DNA of 64,000 nt from Mesorhizobium loti (GTDB taxonomy: Bacteria; Pseudomonadota; Alphaproteobacteria; Rhizobiales; Rhizobiaceae), in NCBI RefSeq assembly GCF_002858745.1, contig NZ_PJRO01000018.1, positions 1 through 64,000 on the forward strand, read 5' to 3'. How positions within the stretch are numbered: the stretch's first letter is position 1; every line of letters starts with the position of its first letter. Below the pieces are notes generated by a model, which saw only the letters and a program-made list of their open reading frames with translations, did not search any database and had not been told where the DNA came from. This document shows, in pieces, positions 25,386 to 34,401 of the stretch. Both the position numbers and the translations under genes were made by a program.

Positions 25386-26474
25386 TCAGGACTGCACATA
25401 GTTCGCTGAATTGTGCTTCTTCATGACGTCGTCGAAGCGGCGCGCGAATGCATCGTCGGCCAGCTTCTTGCGGCGCTGGATGTCGGCAGTTGCCACCATG
25501 TTCTTTTCATGCATTTCGAGCAGGTCGCCGATGTGTTTCTGGGCAGCGGCGCCGATGCCGGCCATGGTCTCTTCGGCCGTGGTGTCCACTTGCGAACCCA
25601 GCGTGTTGATCTTGTGTGCGACATCCTGCTGGGCAGCCGTCTTCAATGAATCCTCCAGCGCCTTGTAGAGCACGATGCGCTGCTCGGTATCGATGGTAAG
25701 CTTGTTGATCAGCGTCGACTGCGCGGCGATCTGGTTGTTCAGCGAATCCACGAAGGTCTGGAACATGGAAGTGTAGCGCTCCAGGGTCTGGCTGGCGGCC
25801 AGCAGTTCCTGTTCCTTGGCCTGGCGCTCGTTGTATTCGGTGGCAAGCTTGGTGCGCTCGCTTTCCAGTGCGGTGCGCTCTTTCTGGCTGGTCGAGGCGG
25901 CGATCTTGTTTTCGATGTCGAGCAGCAGCGGATTCAGTTCCTGAATGCGCTTCTGCACGGCTTCGAGTTCAGTCATGGTCGCCTTGCGGCGCTCGATCAC
26001 CTGCGAAAGGCTGGCCTCGGAGGTCTTGTAGCGTTGGTCGAGAACTTCCTTCTGCGCCTTCAGGATGCCGACGATGGTGTCGGACTTGGCCAGAAGCTCC
26101 TGCAGGTTGCCGGCAAGCGACATGTTGCGGACGCGATCTGTGCGCATGCGCTGCTTCTTCTGCGCCGAAAAGATGCCGACGAAGCTCTCCCAGCCGGTAT
26201 AGTTCTTCATGCTCTCAAATTCGGAGCCGAACACATTGGTCGCGTCCTCAAGGCCGATGATGAGATCGGCGATGTTGGCTTCCATCGTCTTCTGCTGCTT
26301 GAGAACATCCTGGATGCGGGCATTCTCGATGTCGAAATTGGCATCGCCAATCTTCTGATCTGCCTTGGCGAACGTGTCGAGCACGGTACCGGACTGCTCG
26401 ATCTTTGAACGCATGTCTTCGACGACCTGTCTGGTCTTGGCGATTTCGGTGTCGAAGTTTTGCAATGTCGCCAT
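25386..26474 (-). CDS. Long coiled-coil protein, first gene of the AAA+ cluster
   Basis: 362 aa, almost entirely helical and charged. Long heptad-like stretches run from ~115 to ~250 (for example VIERRKATMTELEAVQKRIQ and KLATEYNERQAKEQELL). There is no signal peptide, no transmembrane segment and very few Pro. The second half has a pattern loosely reminiscent of TelA-type toxic anion resistance proteins (INKLTIDTEQRIVLYKALEDSL, then IGAAAQKHIGDLLEMHEKN), but similarity is weak by eye. As the promoter-proximal gene it may be the most abundant component, perhaps a filament or scaffold; this is inference. Confidence 0.75.
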   Translation of the reverse strand: MATLQNFDTEIAKTRQVVEDMRSKIEQSGTVLDTFAKADQKIGDANFDIENARIQDVLKQQKTMEANIADLIIGLEDATNVFGSEFESMKNYTGWESFVGIFSAQKKQRMRTDRVRNMSLAGNLQELLAKSDTIVGILKAQKEVLDQRYKTSEASLSQVIERRKATMTELEAVQKRIQELNPLLLDIENKIAASTSQKERTALESERTKLATEYNERQAKEQELLAASQTLERYTSMFQTFVDSLNNQIAAQSTLINKLTIDTEQRIVLYKALEDSLKTAAQQDVAHKINTLGSQVDTTAEETMAGIGAAAQKHIGDLLEMHEKNMVATADIQRRKKLADDAFARRFDDVMKKHNSANYVQS

Positions 26475-26623
26475 CAGATCCCCCTAGCGGTGGCAAACCT
26501 AAAAACTGCGCATGGCAGCCAGGGGCGAATATATGTGGGGCGATTGGCGATTGAAAGACGCATGCGTTGCTTTCGCCGCGAGCATGATCGCCCGCAGCGG
26601 TGCTGGCGGCGACAATATCCGGG

Positions 26624-27019
26624 TTACGGCTTCGGATCGGCCTTCAGATAGGCGATGACATTGGCGATTTCGGCATCGTCCTTCAGGCCCACATAGGCCA
26701 TCTTGTTGCCCGGCACCTTCTGTTTCGGGCTGCGCAGATATTCGGCAAGCGAGGTTTCGTTCCAGACGAGGCCGGCGCCGCCGGCGTCCTTCATCGCTTG
26801 CGAGTACTTTGCAAGATAGCTTGGGGCAGTGCCGGCGGTGCGGCCAAAGACGCCCATCAGATGCGGTCCAAGCTTGTCTTTTTCCGACGCCGCGTCATGG
26901 CAAGCCATACACTTGTTGAACACCTTCTTGCCGGCGACGGCATCACCGTCCGCAAGTGCGGGCAGGGCGAAGAGCGTGGTGAGCATTGCGATGGCTGGGC
27001 CGAGTGCCTGGCGTTTCAT
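26624..27019 (-). CDS. Class I c-type cytochrome (periplasmic)
   Basis: 131 aa from the ATG at 27019 (GAGGAA before it). A signal peptide ending LFALPALADG is followed by the haem-binding CMACH (near 38-42). The methionine ligand is likely in GNKMAYVGLK near 107, with the class I segment GPHLMGVFGRTAGTAPSYLAKYSQAMKDA between. It resembles the small cytochrome c-550/c2 electron carriers that link bc1 to oxidases. It is monocistronic, 107 bases after the thymidine kinase start on the opposite side of the cluster, with no redox partner adjacent. Confidence 0.9.
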   Translation of the reverse strand: MKRQALGPAIAMLTTLFALPALADGDAVAGKKVFNKCMACHDAASEKDKLGPHLMGVFGRTAGTAPSYLAKYSQAMKDAGGAGLVWNETSLAEYLRSPKQKVPGNKMAYVGLKDDAEIANVIAYLKADPKP

Positions 27020-27126
27020 GATGGTTCCTCGGATGGATAGTGACACGGCCAGCCTATCAGCAGCCATGGTCGAACGACCATGGTACTCTTGGTCACAGCT
27101 CATGGCCCACATGCCGCGCGCCTGTT

Positions 27127-27741
27127 TCAGGGGCGCGTGAAGCCGATGAAGTCGTCCGGCTGGGCGCGACCCATCTCTTCTTCCCAGTGGCGGCGGCAGA
27201 GCGAGACATAGATGTCCTTGCCGATCGCCACTTGCTCGCCCTGCCTGGCAATCTTGCCGTCCGGACCGAGACGCACCACCATCGTCGCCTTGCGCCCACA
27301 ACGACAAATGGTGCGCACTTCGCGCAGATCGTCAGCGATGGCCAGCAGTGCGCGCGAACCGGTGAAAAGATTGCCCTGGAAATCGGTGCGCAGGCCGTAG
27401 CACATCACCGGGATACCGAGGCGGTCGGCAACGCGGGCGAGCTGCCAGACCTGTTCCTCTTCAAGGAACTGGGCCTCGTCGACGAAGACGCAGTGCACGG
27501 TGGTGTGTTCGTGATGCTCGGCTATGCGGGCGTAGAGGTCGTCGCCGCCGCGGAACATTTCGGCTTCCGCTTCAAGGCCGATCCTAGAGGAGATGAAGCC
27601 CGTATCACCCTTGCGATAGTGGCCGGCCACGAACAGCATCGTGGTCATACCGCTTTCACGGTAGTTGTACGAAGCCTGCAGGAGGATGGTGGTCTTGCCG
27701 GCGTTCATGGTTGCATAGTTGAAATAAAGCTTGGCCATCAC
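27127..27741 (-). CDS. tdk: Thymidine kinase
   Basis: 204 aa, the usual size of type II thymidine kinases. The P-loop is YFNYATMNAGKTTILLQ (near 6-20). The catalytic loop FVDEAQFLEEEQVWQLARV follows, then a lasso region (CYGLRTDFQGNLFTGS) and a zinc site of four Cys/His (CRCGRK in the middle and LCRRHW near the end). It phosphorylates thymidine to dTMP for salvage. Encoded alone on the minus strand, divergent from choX. Confidence 0.96.
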   Translation of the reverse strand: MMAKLYFNYATMNAGKTTILLQASYNYRESGMTTMLFVAGHYRKGDTGFISSRIGLEAEAEMFRGGDDLYARIAEHHEHTTVHCVFVDEAQFLEEEQVWQLARVADRLGIPVMCYGLRTDFQGNLFTGSRALLAIADDLREVRTICRCGRKATMVVRLGPDGKIARQGEQVAIGKDIYVSLCRRHWEEEMGRAQPDDFIGFTRP

Positions 27742-27945
27742 CCTTTATGCAGAAGTTGGACGCGGCGGGGAGGGGCGCTTTCCGGCCTTCCACCAAAAAA
27801 GCTTGGCCGTGTCGCTGATCGGCCAATGCGCGCCGTCAATCGTATCTCCTGGTGCTTGAAACAACACAAGAATGGTGTTTGGCTGACATAACAAGGCCAG
27901 GCGCCGGATTCCGCTTCGCCAAACAAACACAATGGGAGAAAGTTC

Positions 27946-28881
27946 ATGTCGCGCATGAAGTCTATCATCGCAGGATTCAGCCTTGCGACGTTCCTGTCTA
28001 CCGGGGTGGCCTTGGCCGGCGACGCCGAAAGCTGCAAGAAGGTGCGCCTGTCCGATGTCGGCTGGACCGACATCCAGGCCACCACGGGCGTTGCATCCGT
28101 TCTGCTCACCGCGCTCGGCTATCAGCCGGAGGTCATCCAGCTGTCGGTGCCGGTCACCTATGCATCGCTGAAAAACAAGGATCTCGACGTCTTCCTGGGC
28201 AACTGGATGCCGTCGATGACCAATGACATCAAGGATTACACCGCCGACGGCTCGGTCGAGACCATTTCCGAGAACCTCTCTGGCGCCGGCTACGGCATTG
28301 TCGTTCCGACCTATGTCGCGGAAGGCGGCGTGAAGACGCTGACTGACCTTGGCAAGTTCAAGGACAAGTTCGAAGGCAAGATCTACGGCATCGAGGCCGG
28401 CAATGACGGCAATCGCATCATCCTCGACATGATCAAGAACCCGGCTGACAAGCTGGATGGTTTTGAGCTGGTCGAGTCCTCTGAGGCCGGCATGCTGACC
28501 CAGGCCGAGCAGATGATGAAGGATAATAAGTGGATCGCCTTCCTCGGCTGGACGCCGCACCCGGTGATGGGCGCCATGAAGATCACCTATCTCGATGGCA
28601 TGGGCGATTCCGGCTTCGGCGCAGCTACCGTCTCGACCAACGTGCGCAAGGGCTATCTGCAGGAATGCCCGAATGCTGGTGCGTTCATCAAGAACCTGAA
28701 ATTCAATCTGGATATGGAAGGCCAGATGATGGACGCCATCCTGAAGGGTGCTGACGCCAATACAGCTGCGACCGATTGGCTGAAGAAGAACCCGGGTGCC
28801 GTAGCACCGTGGCTCGCCGGTGTGACGACTTTCGATGGCGGTGACGCGGCTGCGGCTGTGAAGGGCGTGATCGGCGGCTGA
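27946..28881 (+). CDS. choX: Choline ABC transporter substrate-binding protein
   Basis: 311 aa. The signal peptide (MSRMKSIIAGFSLATFLSTGVALA) precedes a type II binding protein of the glycine betaine/proline betaine OpuAC family. Aromatic residues of the trimethylammonium box are placed as in ChoX: DVGWTDIQA near 41, LGNWMPSM near 87 and FLGWTPHPVM near 205. The GGGAGAAAG Shine-Dalgarno is strong. It is followed by an internal terminator and then choW and choV, so it likely delivers choline, a carbon source and betaine precursor in rhizobia. No bet genes are adjacent. Confidence 0.92.
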   Translation: MSRMKSIIAGFSLATFLSTGVALAGDAESCKKVRLSDVGWTDIQATTGVASVLLTALGYQPEVIQLSVPVTYASLKNKDLDVFLGNWMPSMTNDIKDYTADGSVETISENLSGAGYGIVVPTYVAEGGVKTLTDLGKFKDKFEGKIYGIEAGNDGNRIILDMIKNPADKLDGFELVESSEAGMLTQAEQMMKDNKWIAFLGWTPHPVMGAMKITYLDGMGDSGFGAATVSTNVRKGYLQECPNAGAFIKNLKFNLDMEGQMMDAILKGADANTAATDWLKKNPGAVAPWLAGVTTFDGGDAAAAVKGVIGG

Positions 28882-28911
28882 TCGGCGTCGCCTCTACAGG
28901 CGATAAGATTG

Positions 28912-28944
28912 GGGCAGCCCGCCCGTTGGGGGCTGCCCTTTTTT
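28912..28944 (+). terminator. Intra-operon terminator between choX and choW
   Basis: Perfect 9-bp stem GGGCAGCCC / GGGCTGCCC (28912-28920 with 28930-28938) with a nine-base loop, followed by six T. It lies 30 bases after choX and 62 before choW; partial readthrough would give more binding protein than permease. Confidence 0.9.
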
Positions 28945-29006
28945 GCAGGCTATGACAAGATAACGATGCCCCGAGGGTGGGACGGAGGCATGACGAGGGA
29001 GGGCAG

Positions 29007-29861
29007 ATGGATCCCGTTTCGAATTTCCTGGTCGCCTGGAAAATACCGGTCGGCTTGTGGGGTAAGGCGTTCTTCACGTTCCTTACCGACAATTTCAACA
29101 GTGTTTTCCGTGGCTTCTCAAACGGGTTGAACACGCTGCTCGACGGCATCGTCAACCTGCTTTTGATGATGCCGCCGGTGGTCGTCGTCCTGCTGATCGC
29201 GCTGCTCGCCTGGTGGCTGCAGCGCTCCAAGGTGCTCGCGATCGGCGTTCTGCTCAGCCTGCTCTTCATCATCAACCAGGGCCTGTGGAAGCAGACTGTG
29301 CAGACGCTCGTCCTGGTCGTGGCCGCTGCCGCAGCCTCGATGGCGATTGGTGTCCCGCTTGGCATCTGGGCTGCCCACAAGCCAAAAGTCTACAAGATCA
29401 TGCTGCCGGTGCTCGACCTGATGCAGACACTGCCGACCTTTGTGTATCTGATACCGGTGCTTACCTTGTTCGGCCTTGGCAACGCGCCCGGCCTCATCGT
29501 CACCATCATCTTCGTCATTCCGACGGCAGTGCGTCTTACCCATCTTGGGGTGACCTCGGTGCCGAAGGCGATCATCGAGGCCGGCGAAGCCTTCGGTGCC
29601 ACCAAACGTCAGCTGCTCTGGAAGGTCGAACTGCCGGCGGCGTTGCCGACCATCATGGCGGGGCTGACCCAGTGCATCATGCTCTCGCTGTCGATGGTGG
29701 TGTTTGCGGCTCTGATCGGCGCTGGTGGCCTCGGCACCGAAATCAACCGTGCGCTTGGTTCGCGCAAGATCGACCTCGGTCTTGAAGCAGGCCTTGCCAT
29801 CGTGGTGCTGGCGATTGTGCTCGACCGCATGACGCGTATCGGCGTGGGAGGCAAGAAATGA
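29007..29861 (+). CDS. choW: Choline ABC transporter permease
   Basis: 284 aa from the ATG at 29007, preceded by GAGGG. It has multiple transmembrane helices and the ABC permease EAA motif (EAGEAFGATKRQLLWKVELPAALPTIMAGLTQCIM near 205-240), typical of the OpuAB/ProW family. A large hydrophobic block at residues 45-85 matches ChoW. It overlaps choV by four bases (ATGA). Confidence 0.92.
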   Translation: MDPVSNFLVAWKIPVGLWGKAFFTFLTDNFNSVFRGFSNGLNTLLDGIVNLLLMMPPVVVVLLIALLAWWLQRSKVLAIGVLLSLLFIINQGLWKQTVQTLVLVVAAAAASMAIGVPLGIWAAHKPKVYKIMLPVLDLMQTLPTFVYLIPVLTLFGLGNAPGLIVTIIFVIPTAVRLTHLGVTSVPKAIIEAGEAFGATKRQLLWKVELPAALPTIMAGLTQCIMLSLSMVVFAALIGAGGLGTEINRALGSRKIDLGLEAGLAIVVLAIVLDRMTRIGVGGKK

Positions 29862-31039
29862 CCGTCGCCGTTGATTTCAAGAATGTCGATATCGTCTTCG
29901 GCCCGGATACACGCGACGCGCTGGCGATGGTCGACAAGGGAGCGACGCGCTCCGAGATTCTGGAGCAGACCGGCAATGTGCTGGGCTGTGCCGGCGCCAA
30001 CCTCACCGTCAACGAAGGTGAGATTTCCGTGCTGATGGGCCTGTCTGGATCCGGCAAGTCGACGCTCTTGCGTGCGGTGAACCGGCTCAACATCGTCAGC
30101 CGGGGGCAGGTGATGGTGAAGAATGGCGACGGCATGGTCGATGTCGTCTCCTGCGACGAGGCGACATTGCGCCAGCTTCGTCAGCATCAGGTGGCCATGG
30201 TGTTCCAGCAATTCGGCCTTTTGCCCTGGCGCACGGTGGAGGAGAATGTCGGCTTAGGTCTTGAACTTGCTGGTGTGCCGGAAAGTGAACGCAAGGCGCG
30301 TGTGGACAAGCAGCTCAAGCTGGTCAATCTCGATCCGTGGGCCAAGAAATATGCGCATGAGCTGTCCGGCGGCATGCAACAGCGCGTCGGTCTGGCGCGG
30401 GCCTTTGCCACCGAAGCGCCGATCCTGTTGATGGACGAGCCGTTCTCGGCTCTCGACCCGCTGATCCGCACCAAGCTGCAGGACGAATTGCTGCAGCTGC
30501 AGAAGACACTGAAGAAGACGATCATCTTCGTCAGCCACGATCTGGAAGAAGCACTGAAGATCGGCAGCACGATCACGATCATGGAAGGCGGGCGCATCGT
30601 GCAGTCCGGGCCGCCGGAAGACATCGTGCTGAAACCAGCCAACGACTATGTGCGCGAGTTCATCTCCAATGTGAATCCGCTGTCGGTGCTGACTGCCTGG
30701 AATGTCATGCGCGATCGCCGGGACCTTGAAACAACGGATGATGGCTGGATCTGGCTCGACCGGCGCAAGACAACCCGGTTCAAGATCGACAGCCACGGGC
30801 TGGTGGCGGCTGCGGAACGCGATGGCAAGCCGGCGGTGTGGATTTCCTGCGCCGACGTGGAACGTCAGCCAGACGAGGTCTCGCAAGTGTTCTGGGCAAC
30901 GCCGGGAACGTCGCTCAAGACGGTGATGCTGGCGATGCATCGTTCGCAGACAGCGCCAGTGGCCCTGTTCGACGACCAGTCGCGGTTCGTGGGTGCCATC
31001 GGTATTCGTGACGTGCTTTCGGCGGTTCTGCGTCGCTAG
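29858..31039 (+). CDS. choV: Choline ABC transporter ATP-binding protein
   Basis: 393 aa, OpuAA/ProV-type ATPase. Walker A is GLSGSGKSTLLRAV near 63-72, the signature is ELSGGMQQRVGLARAF, and Walker B is ILLMDEPFSALDPL. The ~110-residue C-terminal extension (from about 285) is the regulatory domain common in this family. The TAG stop is shared with the first bases of a RIME-like repeat. It powers uptake through ChoW with ChoX. Confidence 0.93.
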   Translation: MTVAVDFKNVDIVFGPDTRDALAMVDKGATRSEILEQTGNVLGCAGANLTVNEGEISVLMGLSGSGKSTLLRAVNRLNIVSRGQVMVKNGDGMVDVVSCDEATLRQLRQHQVAMVFQQFGLLPWRTVEENVGLGLELAGVPESERKARVDKQLKLVNLDPWAKKYAHELSGGMQQRVGLARAFATEAPILLMDEPFSALDPLIRTKLQDELLQLQKTLKKTIIFVSHDLEEALKIGSTITIMEGGRIVQSGPPEDIVLKPANDYVREFISNVNPLSVLTAWNVMRDRRDLETTDDGWIWLDRRKTTRFKIDSHGLVAAAERDGKPAVWISCADVERQPDEVSQVFWATPGTSLKTVMLAMHRSQTAPVALFDDQSRFVGAIGIRDVLSAVLRR

Positions 31040-31139
31040 AGCGTTTCCGTTTTTCAGGGAAACGCGGAAACGCTCTAACTCTTTGTTTTTACGCAACTCC
31101 GGACGGAAAACCGTTACACATTTTCCTGGAATTGCTTTA
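31038..31139. repeat. RIME-like intergenic palindromic repeat, copy D
   Basis: It fills the whole gap between the convergent choV and sensor kinase genes. Its first bases (AG of AGAGCG) complete the TAG of choV and its last bases (TTA) are the TAA of the kinase. It is nearly perfect: AGAGCGTTTCCGTTTTTCAGG and GGAAACGCTCTAACTCTTTG, then GGACGGAAAACCGTTACAC and GGAATTGCTTTA. Confidence 0.9.
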
Positions 31140-32540
31140 TGTGGCGAGTGGCAGGCGCAACTCGGTCTGAAGCCCACCTTCCGGGTGGTTTGACAGGTAA
31201 ATTTCGCCGCCTGCAGCGCGGGCAATGTTGCGGGCGATCGTCAGCCCAAGGCCCAGGCCACCCGTCTCGCGGTTGCGCGATTTTTCCAGCCGGGTGAACG
31301 GGCTGAACACCGCATCGAGCTTGGCCTGGGGAATGCCCGGGCCTTCATCGCGGATCACCAGGGCAACCTGGTTGTTCGAATGGTGCAGGCTGAGCTGTGC
31401 CCGCTGGCCGTAGATCACCGCGTTCTGGACGAGGTTGGTGACGCAGCGCCTGAGCGCGACCGGTCTCGCCCTGCAGATCAATCCGCGCGGAGGCAGCCCG
31501 CCATCATCCATCGTCACTTCGGGAAAGCCATCGGCAACCGATTCCACCAGCGACACGAAATCGATACGTTCGCTTTGCTCATCGGCCACCTCGAAAGTGG
31601 CAAAGTCGACGACAGAACGGGCGATGTCTTCGATGTCGCCCAGGTCCCTGGCAAGGTCTTCGCGCAGCTTCGACTTGCGCAGGAGAGCAAGCCGCAAGCG
31701 CATGCGCGTGAGGGGAGTGCGCAAGTCGTGTGCCAGCGCAGCCGCCAGCTGTTCGCGATCCTCGACATACTCTCGCATCCGCGACTGCATCACATTGATG
31801 GCGCGTGCTGCGGTTCTGATCTCGCGGCTGCCGGCTTCGGATATCGGAGGGCTTTTCAGGTCCTTGCTGATACGTCTGACGGCGGTTTCCATGATCCTGT
31901 AGGGTGCAGTCAGGCGACGGATAGACCAGACCGACATGACGACCACCAACCCGGCCATGATGCCGTAGAGGGGTAGGCTTTCTGGGCTCAAAACAGGTCC
32001 GGGGGGAATGATCGGCTCGGTGAAATTCAACCATTGACCGTCGGAAAACTGGATCGAGGCGGTCAGTTTGTCGCTGTGCGCAAAACCGGCAGAAAGTGTC
32101 AGCAGATCCCTTTCCACCTGACCGATGTCGGTGCCTGGCCTGCGCGGCGGCTTTTCGGACTCGGTGGCAGCGTCACGACGCACTCTTGCTTCGGTGACGC
32201 CGAAACGCGACAGGCGGCTGACAAGGATATCTTCCAGCTCCGCCAGTTGATCGTCCTGGGCGATGGAGGAGGCGACAACGGGCGTGTCCGAAACGGTCAG
32301 TGCATAGCTGGTGCTTGCAACACCTGTCGCCATACGTTTGCGGTCCACGGGCGTTGCCGAATAAAGCAATTGCACGACGGCGAAGGCGCGGTCGTTCAGC
32401 CGGTAATAATCAACGACGTCGGAGGCCGCTGCCCGGTCGCGCGCAACGATGTAAAGGGTTGCAACCTGGCTGACGAGCAGGCTGGCGATCACCACCAACA
32501 GGACCCAGGCAGGCAGGGTCTGGGGCAGGAGTCGCTTCAT
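31137..32540 (-). CDS. Sensor histidine kinase
   Basis: 467 aa membrane kinase. TM1 lies near 12-33, a periplasmic sensor of about 155 residues follows, TM2 lies near 192-210, then a HAMP-like linker (RRLTAPYRIMETAVRRISKD). The DHp His is in ALAHDLRTPLTRM (near 272). The HATPase motifs are NLVQNAVIYG (N box), RDEGPGIP (G1) and GGLGLGLTIARNI (G2). It overlaps the response regulator gene by four bases, so the pair is a classical two-component system. Signal unknown. Its stop codon lies in the RIME-like repeat. Confidence 0.93.
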   Translation of the reverse strand: MKRLLPQTLPAWVLLVVIASLLVSQVATLYIVARDRAAASDVVDYYRLNDRAFAVVQLLYSATPVDRKRMATGVASTSYALTVSDTPVVASSIAQDDQLAELEDILVSRLSRFGVTEARVRRDAATESEKPPRRPGTDIGQVERDLLTLSAGFAHSDKLTASIQFSDGQWLNFTEPIIPPGPVLSPESLPLYGIMAGLVVVMSVWSIRRLTAPYRIMETAVRRISKDLKSPPISEAGSREIRTAARAINVMQSRMREYVEDREQLAAALAHDLRTPLTRMRLRLALLRKSKLREDLARDLGDIEDIARSVVDFATFEVADEQSERIDFVSLVESVADGFPEVTMDDGGLPPRGLICRARPVALRRCVTNLVQNAVIYGQRAQLSLHHSNNQVALVIRDEGPGIPQAKLDAVFSPFTRLEKSRNRETGGLGLGLTIARNIARAAGGEIYLSNHPEGGLQTELRLPLAT

Positions 32541-33259
32541 TCGTTGATGGTCTCGGGGATGAATTGATAGCCGCCGCTGCGCACGGTCTGGATCAGCTTC
32601 GGCGTTTTCGGATCGTCTTCCATCTTGCGGCGCAACCGACTGACAAGGATGTCGATGCTGCGGTCATAGGCGATCCCTCCGTCGCCCCCCGAAAGCTCGA
32701 TGAGCTGATCGCGGGTCAGCACGCGCTGCGCGCTCTTCGCGAAAGTGTGCAGCAGATTGAATTCGGCGGCTGTCAGTTCCACCCGTACATCGCCGGGTGC
32801 GACCAGACTGCGGCGCGAACAATCCATGATCCAGCCGGCAAAACGGTAGATCTGTCGCGGCGGCAGGCGCTTCGCTTCGACGGCCCCGGTGTTGCGCCTC
32901 AGCACTGCCCGGATGCGGGCCAGCAGTTCGCGGGGGTCGAAGGGTTTCGGCAGATAATCATCTGCCCCCATTTCGAGGCCGACAACACGGTCCGTTGTCT
33001 CGTTGACCGCCGTCAGCATGATGATGGGGATGTCCCGGTTGGCGCTTCGGAGTTCGCGGCAGAGTTCCAGGCCGCTCTGGCCCGGCAGCATGACGTCGAG
33101 GACGACGAGATCGCAATGACCACGCCGCATGACGGTTTCCATCTCGGTGCCGTCGCGAGCCACCGAGGTGCGCAACCCGCGTTTCTCGAAGAATTCCTGC
33201 AGCAGGTCGCGGATGCCCTTGTCGTCGTCGACGATGAGAATATGCGGATCGGGTTTCAC
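32537..33259 (-). CDS. OmpR/PhoB-family response regulator
   Basis: 240 aa from a GTG at 33259 (VKPDPHILIVDDDKGIRDLL). The frame is open for 39 more codons, but the receiver domain starts here and 240 aa is the family length. Acidic pocket residues are in IVDDD (~11-13) and the phosphoacceptor is D55 in LVVLDVMLP; Lys is in YLPKPFDPREL. The C-terminal winged helix ends with IDILVSRLRRKMEDDPKTPKLIQTVRSGGYQF. Cotranscribed with the kinase and divergent from small secreted protein genes, which are its likely targets. The start is the least certain point. Confidence 0.9.
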   Translation of the reverse strand: MKPDPHILIVDDDKGIRDLLQEFFEKRGLRTSVARDGTEMETVMRRGHCDLVVLDVMLPGQSGLELCRELRSANRDIPIIMLTAVNETTDRVVGLEMGADDYLPKPFDPRELLARIRAVLRRNTGAVEAKRLPPRQIYRFAGWIMDCSRRSLVAPGDVRVELTAAEFNLLHTFAKSAQRVLTRDQLIELSGGDGGIAYDRSIDILVSRLRRKMEDDPKTPKLIQTVRSGGYQFIPETINE

Positions 33260-33485
33260 TCGGTACCTGTCTTCTGGCCGACCGTCAGGTGGTGTTTTGC
33301 ATTCTATAGGATAGGGCCGCTCCGGTGTCTTGACCAGCAGGCCGACAAAATGCGCCCAGAAACAATCCAGAAACAAAATTCAACAAACCGGAAAAACTCC
33401 TGAAAAAAATCAATGGCATAACGATATCCGCAGCGGCCAGAACACCGGTCGTGGCGCCTCGCAACCGGGAGATCAGGACCCGACC

Positions 33486-33785
33486 ATGCAAAGAAGTTCG
33501 CAACGATGGATGGGAGCGCTGTTCGGCATTTCGCTCGCCATGCTCGGTGTCGGACATTCGAACGCGGAAGCGGCGATCACCCGAAGCGAACGTTGCAGCC
33601 GGCTAAGTCGACAGCTCGACGAGGCCATCGAAAACCATGCCCAGGCGGTGCAGGTCGCCCAGGCGAAGGTGCTTCAGAAAAAGGCGACCCGGTATTGCGC
33701 CGACCACAAGCAGGCACAGGGTATCCGGACTTTCGCCAACGCACTGAAGCTCCTTGGGGTGACACCGGACGATTCCACTCAGTGA
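33486..33785 (+). CDS. Small secreted protein, 99 aa, unknown
   Basis: 99 aa. It starts with a signal peptide (WMGALFGISLAMLGVGHSNAEA, cleavage near 29-31). The mature part is ~70 residues, helical and basic, with two Cys (ERCSR and RYCAD) that could form a disulfide. The middle is Ala/Val/Gln-rich. I do not recognise the family. It lies 227 bases from the response regulator start, in divergent orientation, and 38 bases before the next small gene, so the three small genes may be one unit. Confidence 0.7.
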   Translation: MQRSSQRWMGALFGISLAMLGVGHSNAEAAITRSERCSRLSRQLDEAIENHAQAVQVAQAKVLQKKATRYCADHKQAQGIRTFANALKLLGVTPDDSTQ

Positions 33786-33823
33786 AGCTCGAAACCCACC
33801 CTGCGAACAAAGGAAAGTTGATC

Positions 33824-34066
33824 ATGAAAAAGCCCCTTCTCTCCGCTCTCGGCCTCGCCGTTGCTCTCGCCTTCTCGATGCCGGTCCTCGGCACCTCCGC
33901 CGCCAACGCTGCTTCGGCGACGGCGACGACGACTGCCCCGGCGGCTGCTGCTCCGACGGCTACCGCCACCACGACCGCCAAGAAGCCGGTCGAGAAGATG
34001 GCGGTCAAGAAGGTGAAGAAGCACAAGAAGGCTGCCAAGAAGGCCGAAGCCAAGAAGACGATGTAA
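33824..34066 (+). CDS. Small secreted Lys/Ala/Thr-rich protein (twin 1)
   Basis: 80 aa. A signal peptide (LLSALGLAVALAFSMPVLGTSAANAA) is nearly identical to that of the gene at 34402. The mature 50 residues are a repeat-poor blend of Ala, Thr and then Lys (VKKVKKHKKAAKKAEAKK), strongly basic, resembling histone H1-like or cell-wall-binding tails. Function is unknown. AAAGGAAAG serves as Shine-Dalgarno. It ends in an 11-bp hairpin. Confidence 0.75.
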   Translation: MKKPLLSALGLAVALAFSMPVLGTSAANAASATATTTAPAAAAPTATATTTAKKPVEKMAVKKVKKHKKAAKKAEAKKTM

Positions 34067-34085
34067 TTCGTCCTGGCGACCTCGG

Positions 34086-34117
34086 GGCCGTCTTCGAACC
34101 CCCTCACGAAGACGGCC
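34086..34117 (+). terminator. Hairpin after the Lys-rich small gene
   Basis: Perfect 11-bp stem GGCCGTCTTCG / CGAAGACGGCC with a 10-base loop. There is no real T tract (TTGC follows), so it may be a factor-dependent or stabilising hairpin. Confidence 0.6.
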
Positions 34118-34126
34118 TTGCAACCC

Positions 34127-34222
34127 AGAGCGTTTCCGTTTTTCGCTGAAACGCGGAAACGCTCTAACTCTTTGTTTTTACGCAATTCCGGCCGGAAAAC
34201 CGCTACGCACTTTTCCTGGAAT
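34127..34222. repeat. RIME-like intergenic palindromic repeat, copy E
   Basis: About 95 bases between the two twin small genes: AGAGCGTTTCCGTTTTTCGC, GGAAACGCTCTAACTCTTTG, CGGCCGGAAAACCGCTACGC and TTTTCCTGGAATGCCC. The right end is slightly shorter than in the other copies. Confidence 0.87.
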
Positions 34223-34401
34223 GCCCAGGACCCGCCGCGGCCATGCGGGCCACAGCGGAAAAGGCGCTTCGAGGCGCAGAACGGGTTAAGCCTGAACGGT
34301 TGGCCCGCTGTTCCGCCCCCAGCACCAGGGTTCTCGAAGACTGGTGGCAGCCGGCTCTGGCCGTGCCTCCGGACAGGCCCGCTCAACAAGGAACAACTCC
34401 C

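Noticed and set aside
27040..27891. 283-aa open frame on the plus strand
   Set aside because: Antisense to thymidine kinase; no motif of its own.
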